Assembly: GCA_965216535.1 (NCBI GenBank)
Contig: OZ244175.1
Span: 1,426,001 to 1,490,000, forward strand
Origin: Hoeflea_A sp965216535
GTDB lineage: Bacteria > Pseudomonadota > Alphaproteobacteria > Rhizobiales > Rhizobiaceae
Direction of reading: 5' to 3'
DNA length: 64,000 nt
Positions 45,359-54,437 of this stretch are shown in pieces. A program made the position numbers and the translations under genes. Under the pieces are notes generated by a model. It was not told the DNA's origin, ran no database searches, and was given only the letters and a program-made list of their open reading frames with translations. Each line of letters begins with the position of its first letter. Position 1 is the stretch's first letter.

Positions 45359-46990
45359 TCAGTGTCCGGCGGCCTCCATGCGGCGTTCTTCCAAGACCTG
45401 CTCCAGCCAGCCGGTGCGCATCTCCGGCGTGGAGGAAATCAACAAATGGGTATAGTCGGCATAGGGCGGCGCAAAGATGTCCTCTTTCGGCCCCTGTTCG
45501 ACGACCTTCCCACCCTGCATCACCACGACATCGTCCGCGATGGCACGCACCATGGCCATGTCATGGGTGATGAAGATGTAAGCGCATCCCAACGTCCTTT
45601 GGAGCCGCAGCAGGAGTTCGATGATCCCGTCCGCCACAAGCGGATCAAGGGCGGAGGTCACCTCGTCACAGATGATGATCTCCGGTTCGGCCGCCAGGGC
45701 TCGAGCAATGCAGACCCTCTGTTTTTGCCCGCCTGACAGCTGGTTGGGATAGCGCTCGGCCATCTCAGCGGGAAGGTCGACCATCTCCAGCAGTTCGCGC
45801 GCTCTGGCATCGGACTGTGCCCTGCCCATCCCGAGGAACACCTGCGCCGGCCGGCCGATCAATTCGCCAATTGTCTGGCGAGGATTCATCGCGACATCCG
45901 GCAATTGATAGATCATCTGGATCGCCTTGCGCGGGCCAATCGAGCGACCGGACAAAGCCGGCGACAAGGGTTCGTTCAGATAGGACACGGTCCCCTTTGT
46001 GGGCGGCAACAGGCCCATGATGACGCGGGCGAGGGTCGATTTTCCGCTACCGGACTCGCCGACAATTGCCAGGCTTGTATCACGTCGGAGTGTCACCGAA
46101 ACGTCCGATAGGACCTGAGCTGCTCCATAGGCTGCATCGATGTGCTCAAGGGCCAACACCGCATTGTGGTCGCTACCATCATCACCGGTTTGCGTGGTCT
46201 GGCGAACGGCCAACAGATCTCGGGTATAGTCCTGTTGAGGAGCCGCCAGAAGCGAGGCAGTGTCCTGTTCCTCGACTTCCTCACCATTGCGCAGCACCTT
46301 GATGCGGTCGGCCACCTGCGCCACGACGCCCAGGTCGTGCGTTATGTAGAGAGCGGCACTGCCATAGTCCTGGATCACCTCCTTGATGATGGCCAGAACG
46401 TCGATTTGTGTGGTGACGTCCAAGGCGGTGGTCGGCTCATCGAAAATCAGGAGATCGGGCTCACCGGCCAGGGCCATGGCGGTCATGGCACGTTGCAATT
46501 GCCCACCGGAGACTTCGTGCGGATATCGCGTTCCAAAACTCTCGGGGTCCGGTAGACCCATCCGCGCAAACAGGTCCCGCGCCCGGCCGGCAGCTTCCTT
46601 TGGGTCAATGTGCCGGTGGATTTTGGTCACCTCCAGCACCTGACCCAGCAAGCGATGCGCCGGATTGAACGCCGCTGCGGCACTCTGCGCCACATAGGCG
46701 ACCTTCTGGCCTCGGATGTGTCGCAGTTCCTCGTCGCTGGCCTGGCGCAATTCAGTTCCATCCAGCCATATTTCGCCACCCGACAGGCTTAAACCGCGGC
46801 GGGCATATCCCATAGCGGCGTGGCCGATTGTCGATTTGCCGGCTCCGGATTCACCGATCAAACCCAGGACCTGCCCGCGCTCCAGCGAAAGGTCGATCTT
46901 GTTCAAAATCGTTGCCGCTGGTGTTCCCCGTCGCCGGTTGGCAACTGTCTCGACGGTCAGCTCCAACATCTGCAGCAGAGGCCCGGTCAT
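45359..46990 (-). CDS. Peptide-type ABC transporter, fused double ATPase
   Basis: 543 residues from the ATG at 46990, overlapping the permease stop (ATGA); the longer frame upstream is the permease read in another frame. Two complete ATPase domains are fused: the first with GESGAGKST and signature VSGGQLQRA, the second with GESGSGKST and LSGGQKQR, each followed by a Walker B (LLIFDEPTTALD, IIICDEVTSALD). This is the DppD-DppF arrangement in one chain, common in Hyphomicrobiales. It powers the two permeases next to it. Confidence 0.95.
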   Translation of the reverse strand: MTGPLLQMLELTVETVANRRRGTPAATILNKIDLSLERGQVLGLIGESGAGKSTIGHAAMGYARRGLSLSGGEIWLDGTELRQASDEELRHIRGQKVAYVAQSAAAAFNPAHRLLGQVLEVTKIHRHIDPKEAAGRARDLFARMGLPDPESFGTRYPHEVSGGQLQRAMTAMALAGEPDLLIFDEPTTALDVTTQIDVLAIIKEVIQDYGSAALYITHDLGVVAQVADRIKVLRNGEEVEEQDTASLLAAPQQDYTRDLLAVRQTTQTGDDGSDHNAVLALEHIDAAYGAAQVLSDVSVTLRRDTSLAIVGESGSGKSTLARVIMGLLPPTKGTVSYLNEPLSPALSGRSIGPRKAIQMIYQLPDVAMNPRQTIGELIGRPAQVFLGMGRAQSDARARELLEMVDLPAEMAERYPNQLSGGQKQRVCIARALAAEPEIIICDEVTSALDPLVADGIIELLLRLQRTLGCAYIFITHDMAMVRAIADDVVVMQGGKVVEQGPKEDIFAPPYADYTHLLISSTPEMRTGWLEQVLEERRMEAAGH

Positions 46991-47811
46991 TTGTGCAAGT
47001 CCAGATCGGCGTTGCGTTTGAGAAGCCCGTCCACAACCAGATTGATGCCGATGGCCAGTATCGCCAGAGCCAGCGCCGGCAGGATCGGCGCTGCGCGCCC
47101 AAATGTGATGGCCAGCGAATTCTCTTTGACCATGCCGCCAAGATCGGCATAGGGCGGCTGGATGCCGATGCCCAGGAATGACAGCGACGAAATCAGGATG
47201 GCGGCATAAACCAGGCGCAAACCGAACTCTGTCAAGAGCGTCGGAACTACATTGGGCAGGACCTCGCGAAACAGAAACCAGCTCATGCTTTCTGCACGCA
47301 GGCGGGCGATTTCGATGTACTCCATCGCAGCGACATCTGCAGCCACCGCGCGCGTCAGCCGGAAGACGATGGTTGACGACAGAACCGACATGACCAGCAG
47401 AAGCGATACCAGCGACGTGCCCAAGGCTGACAACAGGATAAGCGCCAGGATCAGGCTTGGAAATGCCATCAGGGCATCGACCATCCGCGTCACCACCAGA
47501 TCGAACCACCCGCCGAGGATGGCGGCAATGATGCCAAGCGGCACGCCGATGGCAAAGGCGCCGCAGGTCGCCAGGAACGAGATCATGACGGTCATGCGGC
47601 CACCGGCCAGAATGCGCGCCAACAGGTCCCGGCCGACATTGTCGGTACCGAGCCAGTGTTTTGCACTCGGAGGCTCGAAAACCCGCCCGACGATCTCAAC
47701 TTCCGAATAGGGGACAATGTAAGGCCCGATAAACACGGCCAGCAGAAAGCCAAGAACCAGGGCCATGCCGATACGGGCCGCCAAATCCATATCGCGCAGA
47801 AACTCGATCAT
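46987..47811 (-). CDS. Peptide-type ABC transporter permease (DppC-like)
   Basis: 274 residues with about six membrane segments. DppC hallmarks are HWLGTDNVGRDLLARILAGG and GVPLGIIAAILGGWFD near the N-terminus and the ATPase-contacting EAA loop YIEIARLRAESMSWFLFREV. Its start overlaps the upstream permease stop and its stop overlaps the ATPase start, so the three are tightly coupled. Confidence 0.95.
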   Translation of the reverse strand: MIEFLRDMDLAARIGMALVLGFLLAVFIGPYIVPYSEVEIVGRVFEPPSAKHWLGTDNVGRDLLARILAGGRMTVMISFLATCGAFAIGVPLGIIAAILGGWFDLVVTRMVDALMAFPSLILALILLSALGTSLVSLLLVMSVLSSTIVFRLTRAVAADVAAMEYIEIARLRAESMSWFLFREVLPNVVPTLLTEFGLRLVYAAILISSLSFLGIGIQPPYADLGGMVKENSLAITFGRAAPILPALALAILAIGINLVVDGLLKRNADLDLHK

Positions 47812-48770
47812 TTCGGTCGCCGCCTGCGTGGATTGGTCAAAAGCGACAGAATGTCGGCGGTGAGGTTCAGCATGACGTAGACCGATGCGAAGATCAGCCC
47901 GCAGGCCTGCACCAGCGGCATGTCACGCTTGGAAACGGCATCGATCATCAATTGGCCCATGCCCTTGTAGTTGAAGACCGCCTCGACCACCACGACGCCG
48001 ACGATCAGGAAGGCAAGCGTCAGCATGACGATGTTCAAAATCGGTGACAGGGCGTTGGGCAGAGCGTGGTGAAGGATGATCCTGCGGCGTGTCGCTCCCT
48101 TGAGCGTTGCCATCTCCACATAGGGTTGGTTCATCACCGACAGGACCGCGGCGCGCGTCAGCCGCATCGTGTGCGCTGAGACGACCAGCGCCAAAGTCAG
48201 ACAGGGCAGGGCGATCGCCCGGAGCTGCTGAAGCAGCGTCATGCCGTCATTGATATTGGAAAGAGCAGGAAACCACCCCAGTTTCACCGCCACGAGGAGA
48301 AGCAGCAGATAACCGAGCAGGAAATCCGGAATTGAAACGAAGATCAGCGTCGTCATGCTGACGCTTTTGTCGATGACCTGTCCTTCGTAAAGCGCTGCAA
48401 TCAACCCCAGCCCGATGGAAAGCGGAATGGCGATGATCGCTGCCGAAAGCGCCAGAAAGAGAGTTTTGTCCAGACGCGGTGCAATCAGTTCAGATATCTC
48501 GCGACCGCTCACCAGAGATTGGCCCAGGTCCCCGCGCGCGAAATTCGCCAGCCATTCCAGGTAGCGTTGCAGGGCTGGACGATCCAACCCCAGTTGGTCT
48601 CGTATGGCCTGAACTGCCTCCGGGGTGGCCTGCTGTCCAAGCACTGCCTGCGCGACGTCGCCCGGAAGAATTTCAGTTCCGACAAAGACCAGGATGGAGA
48701 CCACCAACAATGTGACCAGTCCTGAAGCCAGACGCTTCAGGACCAGTCCACTGATCGTTTGCCGCGGCAC
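47808..48770 (-). CDS. Peptide-type ABC transporter permease (DppB-like)
   Basis: 320 residues, six membrane segments. Typical DppB features are LLVVSILVFVGTEILPGDVA, QLGLDRPALQRYLEWLANFA and GDLGQSLVSGREISELIAPR in the first third and YVEMATLKGATRRRIILHHA (EAA loop) later. It follows the binding-protein gene after nine bases. Substrates of this transporter class range from peptides and opines to nickel and glutathione, so the substrate stays open. Confidence 0.95.
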   Translation of the reverse strand: MPRQTISGLVLKRLASGLVTLLVVSILVFVGTEILPGDVAQAVLGQQATPEAVQAIRDQLGLDRPALQRYLEWLANFARGDLGQSLVSGREISELIAPRLDKTLFLALSAAIIAIPLSIGLGLIAALYEGQVIDKSVSMTTLIFVSIPDFLLGYLLLLLVAVKLGWFPALSNINDGMTLLQQLRAIALPCLTLALVVSAHTMRLTRAAVLSVMNQPYVEMATLKGATRRRIILHHALPNALSPILNIVMLTLAFLIVGVVVVEAVFNYKGMGQLMIDAVSKRDMPLVQACGLIFASVYVMLNLTADILSLLTNPRRRRPK

Positions 48771-48779
48771 TCTTACTCT

Positions 48780-50309
48780 CTAGGCGTCGATCCAGACGCG
48801 TTCGGCCACCCGCAATCCGGACATCTCAAATGAGCCGGCCGGGTAGAAACCTTTGACTTCATCCCGCACGCCATCGACGTTGTTGACGAAGAATGGGATT
48901 GCCGCGCCACCATCTTCGTGGATCATCAATTGCAGATCATGATAGTGAGCCTTGCGCGTGTCAAAGTCAGTTTCCGCACGGGCAAGGGCCAGTTTCTGGT
49001 CGAACGCCTCGCGGCGCCACATCGTGTCGTTCCAGGCCGCACCAGAGGAATAGGCGGTGGTCAACATGATGTCCGCGGTCGGACGCCCGCCCCAGGCTCC
49101 GCTGACGAAGGGCTTCTGCATCCAGACCTTTGACCAGAAGCCGTCGGCCGGCTCTCGCACGATCTCCACATTCAGGCCACCAGCTGCGGCAGATTGCTGG
49201 AACAGAGCGGCCATTGCTTCGGCGCCTGAGAAGGTCGTGTTGGATGTATGCAGTTGAAGCGTACCGTCAAAGCCCGATTTTTTCAGGTGGTGCTTCACCA
49301 CATCCGGATCGTAGGCGCGCTGTGGAATGTCGGGCGAATAGAACGGGTCCGAAGGCGGGATCGGCTGATCGTTTGCGATCGAGCCGAAACCGGCCATAAC
49401 GGTTTCAAGGATCTGTTCGCGATTGAGAGCGTGCTTGACGGCCAGTCGCAGATCCAGGTTGTCGAATGGCGCCCTGTCGCATGCCATCAACAGGGGGCGG
49501 TGGCCGGCAGCCGGATGATTTTCCACGTGGGATCCGGGTGAGGAATTGATCAAGTCGGCCGATTGCGGATCCACACGACCGGCAAGATGGACTTCGCCTG
49601 TGACAAGGCCTGCGATCCTCGCCGTCGTGTCTTCAATGAACAGGATTTCGACTTCGTCCGCGTGGGCGCGATCCGGCTTCCAATAGTTCGGGTTTCGGGC
49701 CGCCAACAAACGCTCGCCCGGTGAGAACTCCTTCAGCATGTAAGGCCCGGTGAAGACGCCCTTTGACATGTCTTTCATACCATCCGGCACGATCAGCAGG
49801 TGAAAATCGGCCATCAGATACGGGACGTCGGCATTGCCTGATTTCATTTCCACGATCAGACCGAAATCCCCGTCTGCGCGGAGATCGGCAATCTCGCTGA
49901 GCAAGCCCTTGGCGCCGGAAGTCGAATCTTCACCGCGGTGCAGATTGAGAGAGTAGATGACATCCTTGGACGTCATCGCCTTGCCATTGTGGAAGGTGAC
50001 ACCCTCGCGCAGATTGAATTTCCAGGTTTTTGCGTCGTCCGACGATTCCCAACCGGACGCGAGCTCTCCGACGAGCTCCCCTTCCTGTTCGATTTCCGTC
50101 AGGCAGTTCCCCAGCGTGTATCCCATGATCCCGTGGCCGGCTGAGGTCAGTTTTGTGGGATCGAGCGAGTCGCCGGCACTGCCTCCCGACGTGCCGATAA
50201 CCAGGCGTCCTCCCTTCTTGGGTGCGGCGAATGCGGGAAAGATCATGCTGGCAGATGCAAGTCCTGCCGCGGCGACTGAAGTCGAGAGAAATGTTCTGCG
50301 TTTGATCAT
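48780..50309 (-). CDS. Peptide-type ABC transporter substrate-binding protein
   Basis: 509 residues, family 5 (DppA/OppA type). It begins MIKRRTFLSTSVAAAGLASA, a twin-arginine-style signal (KRRTFL), with cleavage expected after AFA near residue 28. Family blocks are LTEIEQEGELVGELASGWES, FNLREGVTFHNGKAMTSKDV and FDNLDLRLAVKHALNREQIL. It captures substrate in the periplasm for the permeases encoded next. First gene of the five-gene transporter operon; the about 260 bases before it hold no other gene and should contain the promoter. Confidence 0.94.
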   Translation of the reverse strand: MIKRRTFLSTSVAAAGLASASMIFPAFAAPKKGGRLVIGTSGGSAGDSLDPTKLTSAGHGIMGYTLGNCLTEIEQEGELVGELASGWESSDDAKTWKFNLREGVTFHNGKAMTSKDVIYSLNLHRGEDSTSGAKGLLSEIADLRADGDFGLIVEMKSGNADVPYLMADFHLLIVPDGMKDMSKGVFTGPYMLKEFSPGERLLAARNPNYWKPDRAHADEVEILFIEDTTARIAGLVTGEVHLAGRVDPQSADLINSSPGSHVENHPAAGHRPLLMACDRAPFDNLDLRLAVKHALNREQILETVMAGFGSIANDQPIPPSDPFYSPDIPQRAYDPDVVKHHLKKSGFDGTLQLHTSNTTFSGAEAMAALFQQSAAAGGLNVEIVREPADGFWSKVWMQKPFVSGAWGGRPTADIMLTTAYSSGAAWNDTMWRREAFDQKLALARAETDFDTRKAHYHDLQLMIHEDGGAAIPFFVNNVDGVRDEVKGFYPAGSFEMSGLRVAERVWIDA

Positions 50310-50570
50310 GATTGTCTCCTGCTTCGACTCCCGTTGTTCGCCGATGTGCAGAAGCGGAATATCGACGCCACGGGCGATTGATTTAGTTCCCCATCAGTCA
50401 ATTGTTTGCATATGAGTGAACATTTGTCCACAGCTTCATCCAACCCGAAGGATGAAAAAATCTCATTGCTGCAACGCGTGAAACTTCCTTCCTGCCTTGC
50501 CTGTTTGTCGCAGCCACGGCGCGAGGAAAGTCGCTGAACTCTCGGCTCGGCTGGTTCTTTTTGTCGATGC

Positions 50571-51530
50571 TCAGCGGTTTGTATGGCGTTTGTGCGGCCG
50601 GATACCCAGGCGCGCTTCACGCAGCGCGATCCACAATCCGGACAATACGATCAGGACGATTCCGGCAGCCGCAGCAAAGTCTGGCAGCCTTTCCCAAAAG
50701 ACGTAGCCCCACACCACCGCCATCACCAGCGCGACATATTCGAACGGCGCGACAATGTTCGATGGGCTCTGCTGATAGGCGCGGGTCATCATGTAGCCGC
50801 CACCGGCACTCAAAGCGCCCAACAGCACCAGCATTGCCAAATCCCAGCGCGCTGGCGTTACCCAGGCGCGAAAAAGAAAATCCATTGCCGGGCTGGCCGG
50901 ATCGGCGTATCTGCCATCGCCGATTGCGAGGCCGACGATAATGCTGAACAGGACAAAGACCACCTGGTTGTAAAAGAACAGCGTCACGGCCCGCTCTGTC
51001 ATGCCCATCCAACGGGTCATGATCTGGATGACCGCGTAGGTGAGGGCGGCAGCGATCGGCAGGGCGGTCTGCCAGGTAAATCCGCTTCCGCCCGGTTTTA
51101 CGATTAACAGCATCCCGATCAATCCGGCGACCACCGCCAGCCAGCGCCTGACGCCGACTCTTTCGCCCAGCAGAACAACCGATAGCCCCGTGATCATCAG
51201 CGGCGCCGCAAAGAAGATCGCGATCGTGTCGGCGATCGGCAAAATGGCGAGCCCGGTGTAAAGACAGATGTTTGAGACGATGACGAAGAAACCGCGGAGC
51301 ATATGCAAGTGAGGGCGGCGGGTGCGCAGCGACGGAAAGCCGCCAGACAAAGGCACAATTATCGCAGCGCAGAGAATCAGCGCCACCAAAGCCCTGAAGA
51401 AAATCATTTGATGCAGTGGGTAGGTGCCGCTGAACAGCTTGAAGACAAGATCGTTGATCGAGAACGCGACCGAAGCGCCCAGCACAAAGACAATGCTGGT
51501 CAGGTGAGTTCTCTGAGAGATTTGGGACAA
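50571..51530 (-). CDS. EamA/DMT-family transporter
   Basis: 319 residues from a TTG start at 51530, chosen because a perfect GGAGG stands five bases upstream; an ATG at 51596 would overlap the Rieske gene by 44 bases and adds residues unlike the family. Ten membrane segments in two EamA repeats are seen (IVFVLGASVAFSINDLVFKL to VVLLGERVGVRRWLAVVAGL, and FFYNQVVFVLFSIIVGLAIG to VWGYVFWERLPDFAAAAGIV). DMT proteins usually export amino acids, amines or drugs. It is last in an operon with the Rieske protein and desaturase-like enzyme. Confidence 0.9.
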   Translation of the reverse strand: MSQISQRTHLTSIVFVLGASVAFSINDLVFKLFSGTYPLHQMIFFRALVALILCAAIIVPLSGGFPSLRTRRPHLHMLRGFFVIVSNICLYTGLAILPIADTIAIFFAAPLMITGLSVVLLGERVGVRRWLAVVAGLIGMLLIVKPGGSGFTWQTALPIAAALTYAVIQIMTRWMGMTERAVTLFFYNQVVFVLFSIIVGLAIGDGRYADPASPAMDFLFRAWVTPARWDLAMLVLLGALSAGGGYMMTRAYQQSPSNIVAPFEYVALVMAVVWGYVFWERLPDFAAAAGIVLIVLSGLWIALREARLGIRPHKRHTNR

Positions 51531-51552
51531 GGGCGCCTCCGGGATCAAGGCG

Positions 51553-51870
51553 CTAGAAGAAAATTTCGACCATGCCCTCGCGCGTGCGGCATTCAATCAT
51601 CCGCAGGGCGACGCGCGCTGGCGCAGATTTGGCATTGCCCGTGACTGCATCGAACAGTCCCTGATGCAGCGGGCATTCGATGGTGCGGCCGTCAAAATAG
51701 CCGTCACACAGGTTGGCGGCACCGTGCGTGCAGCGGGCAAAGCTGACACTGATCTGATCCCTGCCATCGTAGACGGCGAGGTCGCGCCCCTTGAAGGTCA
51801 CCGGTGTGACATCGCCTGGTTCCAGATCGGCGACCGCGACAAGAGGTTGCCAGGTCTTTTCGCGCGCCAC
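51553..51870 (-). CDS. Rieske [2Fe-2S] ferredoxin
   Basis: 105 residues. The cluster ligands are Cys47 and His49 (FARCTHGAANL) and Cys66 and His69 (IECPLHQGLFD), the exact C-x-H, C-x2-H spacing. Small size without a membrane anchor or oxygenase domain marks it as a soluble electron carrier. It starts one base after the desaturase-like gene ends, so it is most likely the electron donor of that enzyme. The reductase partner is not in the window. Confidence 0.95.
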   Translation of the reverse strand: MAREKTWQPLVAVADLEPGDVTPVTFKGRDLAVYDGRDQISVSFARCTHGAANLCDGYFDGRTIECPLHQGLFDAVTGNAKSAPARVALRMIECRTREGMVEIFF

Positions 51871-51871
51871 T

Positions 51872-52834
51872 TCAGACGCCCTGTCTGAGATCGGCGCGTG
51901 GCTGCTTGCCGCTCAACTGTGCCAGAATTTCCCGATGTGCGCCCAGATATCCGTGCGGCTGTACATGCACGTAATTTTTGAGTTTTTCGTGCAGCTTGGG
52001 CAGGGCGTGGAAGGGCACCGAGGCGGCATAATGGTGCTCGGCATGATAGTTCATGTTCCAGCACAAAAAGCGCAAGGGCAGGGAGACCAGATTGGTTCGC
52101 GTGTTTTGGCGCATATCGTCTATCGGCGGGCGTCCGACGTGTTCGGTCATGCGGATAGCCCGCATCACGGGCTCGCCCATCACGAATGGAATCAGCCAGT
52201 ACCAGAGTGGCCCGGTCCAGCCGGTCGCGAAGCAATAAAGCGCAAGGCCAACATAGAACCCCAGCATGGCGCGCGCCTCCCAAATGACCGTTCGATAGAC
52301 CTCTTTGGGCAAAAACACCTTTTCGGCATCGCTGATGTGCCCGGCAGCATGACGGACCAGATCGCGAAGCTGATTATAGAGGTACGGCACCGCGGAGATG
52401 TATTTGAGGTAGCCGCCCAATGTCTGCGGCAGTTCGATCTGCTCCGGGTCCTGACCGGTGAGCTGCGTGTAGGTGTGGTGGTCGCAGTGTTCATAGCGGA
52501 AGAACTGATGCGGCACATTGATGATCAGGCCGCAGATCGAGCCCACCACATCATTGAGCCAACGGGTACGAAAAACCGTGTAATGGCAGCACTCGTGTTG
52601 CAATGAGAAGTGATGCACCAGTACGATTCCGTGCAGAAACATGGCCGGGATCATCCACAACGTGCCCATCGATAACCAGATAAGGCTGCCGGTTGCGCAC
52701 AGGACGATCAACCAGATTACCAACCGCTGCAGGGCCGGCCCGTTCGAACGCTTCATCAGGTTTTTCAGCTCACGTCGTGACAGCAGGCCATCTGCCAGGG
52801 CTTGCGTGATCGGAGTGCGGGTCTCGATTGCCAT
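51872..52834 (-). CDS. Membrane di-iron fatty-acid-desaturase-like oxygenase
   Basis: 320 residues. Three histidine boxes are present: HECCH (80-84), HCDHH (116-120) and HAEHH (264-268), with an extra conserved segment RMTEHVGRPPIDDMRQNTRT. Hydrophobic pairs flank the boxes (about 37-72 and 185-220). The superfamily includes lipid desaturases, alkane hydroxylase and carotenoid hydroxylases. Pairing with a Rieske ferredoxin and position divergent from sarcosine oxidase hint at a catabolic hydroxylase or N-demethylase rather than a lipid enzyme, but this is inference. Confidence 0.85.
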   Translation of the reverse strand: MAIETRTPITQALADGLLSRRELKNLMKRSNGPALQRLVIWLIVLCATGSLIWLSMGTLWMIPAMFLHGIVLVHHFSLQHECCHYTVFRTRWLNDVVGSICGLIINVPHQFFRYEHCDHHTYTQLTGQDPEQIELPQTLGGYLKYISAVPYLYNQLRDLVRHAAGHISDAEKVFLPKEVYRTVIWEARAMLGFYVGLALYCFATGWTGPLWYWLIPFVMGEPVMRAIRMTEHVGRPPIDDMRQNTRTNLVSLPLRFLCWNMNYHAEHHYAASVPFHALPKLHEKLKNYVHVQPHGYLGAHREILAQLSGKQPRADLRQGV

Positions 52835-52885
52835 GTCGGATTGACCTCAATTGCGGGGATCGAGCGGAGATTTCCCTTGTATCAT

Positions 52886-52913
52886 GCAATAACTCTCAGT
52901 AACAATGATTATT
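52886..52913. promoter_or_regulatory. Possible operator between the desaturase and sox operons
   Basis: The 82-base gap between divergent operons is AT-rich. GCAATAA (52885-52891) is opposed by TTATTG (52908-52913), and CAAT-GATT-ATTG forms a smaller palindrome at 52902-52913. The position suits a shared regulator site. Weak evidence. Confidence 0.3.
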
Positions 52914-52916
52914 GAC

Positions 52917-54167
52917 ATGCAACATTATTCCGTTTTTTCGTTGTTGTACAATGGGCTGGCCCACCACAGGAAATGGCCGCAATCGTGGCGCAGCCCACCG
53001 CTGAAGTCCGAATACGATGTCGTGATCATCGGAGCCGGCGGGCATGGTCTTGCGACGGCCTATTATCTGGCGAAAAACCACGGAATCACCAATGTTGCTG
53101 TGCTCGAGAGAGGCTGGCTTGGTGGCGGCAATGTTGCACGTAACACCGTGACAATCCGCTCGAACTACATGCGCGACGAGTCGATCCCGTTCTATGTGAA
53201 ATCGGTCGCGCTTTATGACGGGCTGTCGCAGGATCTCAACTTCAACATGATGCATTCCAAGCGCGGAATGCTTGATGTGATCCAGACCTATCCGATGCAG
53301 CGAATGATCCGGCGGCGGATGCTGGCGATGGACATCTACGGTTCCAGCTATGAGCCGCTGAGCGTCGATGAAGTGCGCAAGCGCATTCCTGCTTTGACAG
53401 GTGGCGGGCCGAACGCGCGTCTGCCGGTGATCGGTGGCATGTTTCACAAGGATGCGGCCGTGAACCGGCATGACGCCGTCGCCTGGGGATATGCCCGCAA
53501 GGCAGATGGCTTTGGTGTCGAAATTCACCAGAAAACGCCTGTGACTTCTTTGTTGCGCGATGCAAAGGGCGACATCTTGGGGGTCGAAACGCCGCGGGGG
53601 ACGGTTCGCGCAAAGAAGGTCGCTGTGGTCGTGTCAGGCCATACGACCACGTTGACCGATACCGTAGACCTCAAACTGCCGCTCAGGACCTTCAACCTGA
53701 CAGCCTTCGTTTCAGAGCCGGTCAAACCGTTCATCGACACGGTGGTGAATTGTCCCGACATCGGTGTCTATTTCAGTCAATCCGACAAGGGGGAGCTGGT
53801 AATCGGCGGCGCTCCCGATATGGGACAGAGCTTTCGCCGCGACATCAAGCAGCACGTTTTTGAAGACTCCGTGTGTGCCATGCTGGAACTGTTCCCCAGC
53901 TTCAAGCGCCTGAAGCTGATGCGGCAGTGGGGTGGTCACCTGGACATCGCTCACGATGCCACGCCGATCGTGGACCAGACTTCAATTCCGGGATTGTTCG
54001 TGTCGGCCGGATGGTGGGGCGGGTACAAGGCGATCCCCGCGGGTGGCTACACGCTGGCCCATCTGATTTCGACAGGCCAGCCCCACGATTTGATCCTCCC
54101 CTTCCGGCTGGGTCGGTTCAAACATCTGGAATATGTGTCGGAATCCGGCACCACCACAGCGCGATAG
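52917..54167 (+). CDS. soxB: Sarcosine oxidase beta subunit
   Basis: 416 residues from the ATG at 52917 (MQHYSVFSLLYNGLAHHRKW), the usual family start; an ATG at 52905 would add four residues and neither has a clear ribosome site. The FAD loop is VVIIGAGGHGLATAYYLAKN near residue 36. The segment NRHDAVAWGYARKAD carries the His to which FMN is covalently bound in heterotetrameric sarcosine oxidases. LVSAGWWGGYKAIPAGG-like sequence at the C-terminus is also typical. With SoxA, D and G it oxidises sarcosine to glycine, passing formaldehyde to tetrahydrofolate and electrons to oxygen. Confidence 0.95.
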   Translation: MQHYSVFSLLYNGLAHHRKWPQSWRSPPLKSEYDVVIIGAGGHGLATAYYLAKNHGITNVAVLERGWLGGGNVARNTVTIRSNYMRDESIPFYVKSVALYDGLSQDLNFNMMHSKRGMLDVIQTYPMQRMIRRRMLAMDIYGSSYEPLSVDEVRKRIPALTGGGPNARLPVIGGMFHKDAAVNRHDAVAWGYARKADGFGVEIHQKTPVTSLLRDAKGDILGVETPRGTVRAKKVAVVVSGHTTTLTDTVDLKLPLRTFNLTAFVSEPVKPFIDTVVNCPDIGVYFSQSDKGELVIGGAPDMGQSFRRDIKQHVFEDSVCAMLELFPSFKRLKLMRQWGGHLDIAHDATPIVDQTSIPGLFVSAGWWGGYKAIPAGGYTLAHLISTGQPHDLILPFRLGRFKHLEYVSESGTTTAR

Positions 54168-54176
54168 GGACAGGGA

Positions 54177-54437
54177 ATGCTGCTGATCAACTGCCCGTTT
54201 TGCGGTCCGCGTCCCGAGACAGAGTTCGCCTATGGTGGTCCCGCGGTTGCCCGGCGACCGGAAGCTCCCCAGGACATCAGCGACGAAGACTGGGTCGAAT
54301 ACCTGACGGTGGTGCCCAATCCGATGGGGCCGGTTGCGGAACGGTGGTGGCACGCCAAGGGCTGCGGATGCTGGCTTGTGCTCAAGCGCGACACGGTCAC
54401 GCATGACATCATCGAACCGCCGGAATTCGCCAAATGA
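54177..54437 (+). CDS. soxD: Sarcosine oxidase delta subunit
   Basis: 86 residues. The zinc-binding start is MLLINCPFCGPRPETEFAYG, with further ligands in RWWHAKGCGCWLVLKRDTVT. The C-terminus HDIIEPPEF is typical. The small delta subunit binds zinc and packs against alpha. It lies nine bases after soxB, and its stop overlaps the soxA start (ATGA). Confidence 0.95.
   Translation: MLLINCPFCGPRPETEFAYGGPAVARRPEAPQDISDEDWVEYLTVVPNPMGPVAERWWHAKGCGCWLVLKRDTVTHDIIEPPEFAK

Noticed and set aside
52835..52916. Glycine riboswitch before soxB
   Set aside because: The leader is only about 80 bases and lacks the tandem aptamer sequence; nothing more than small palindromes is seen.
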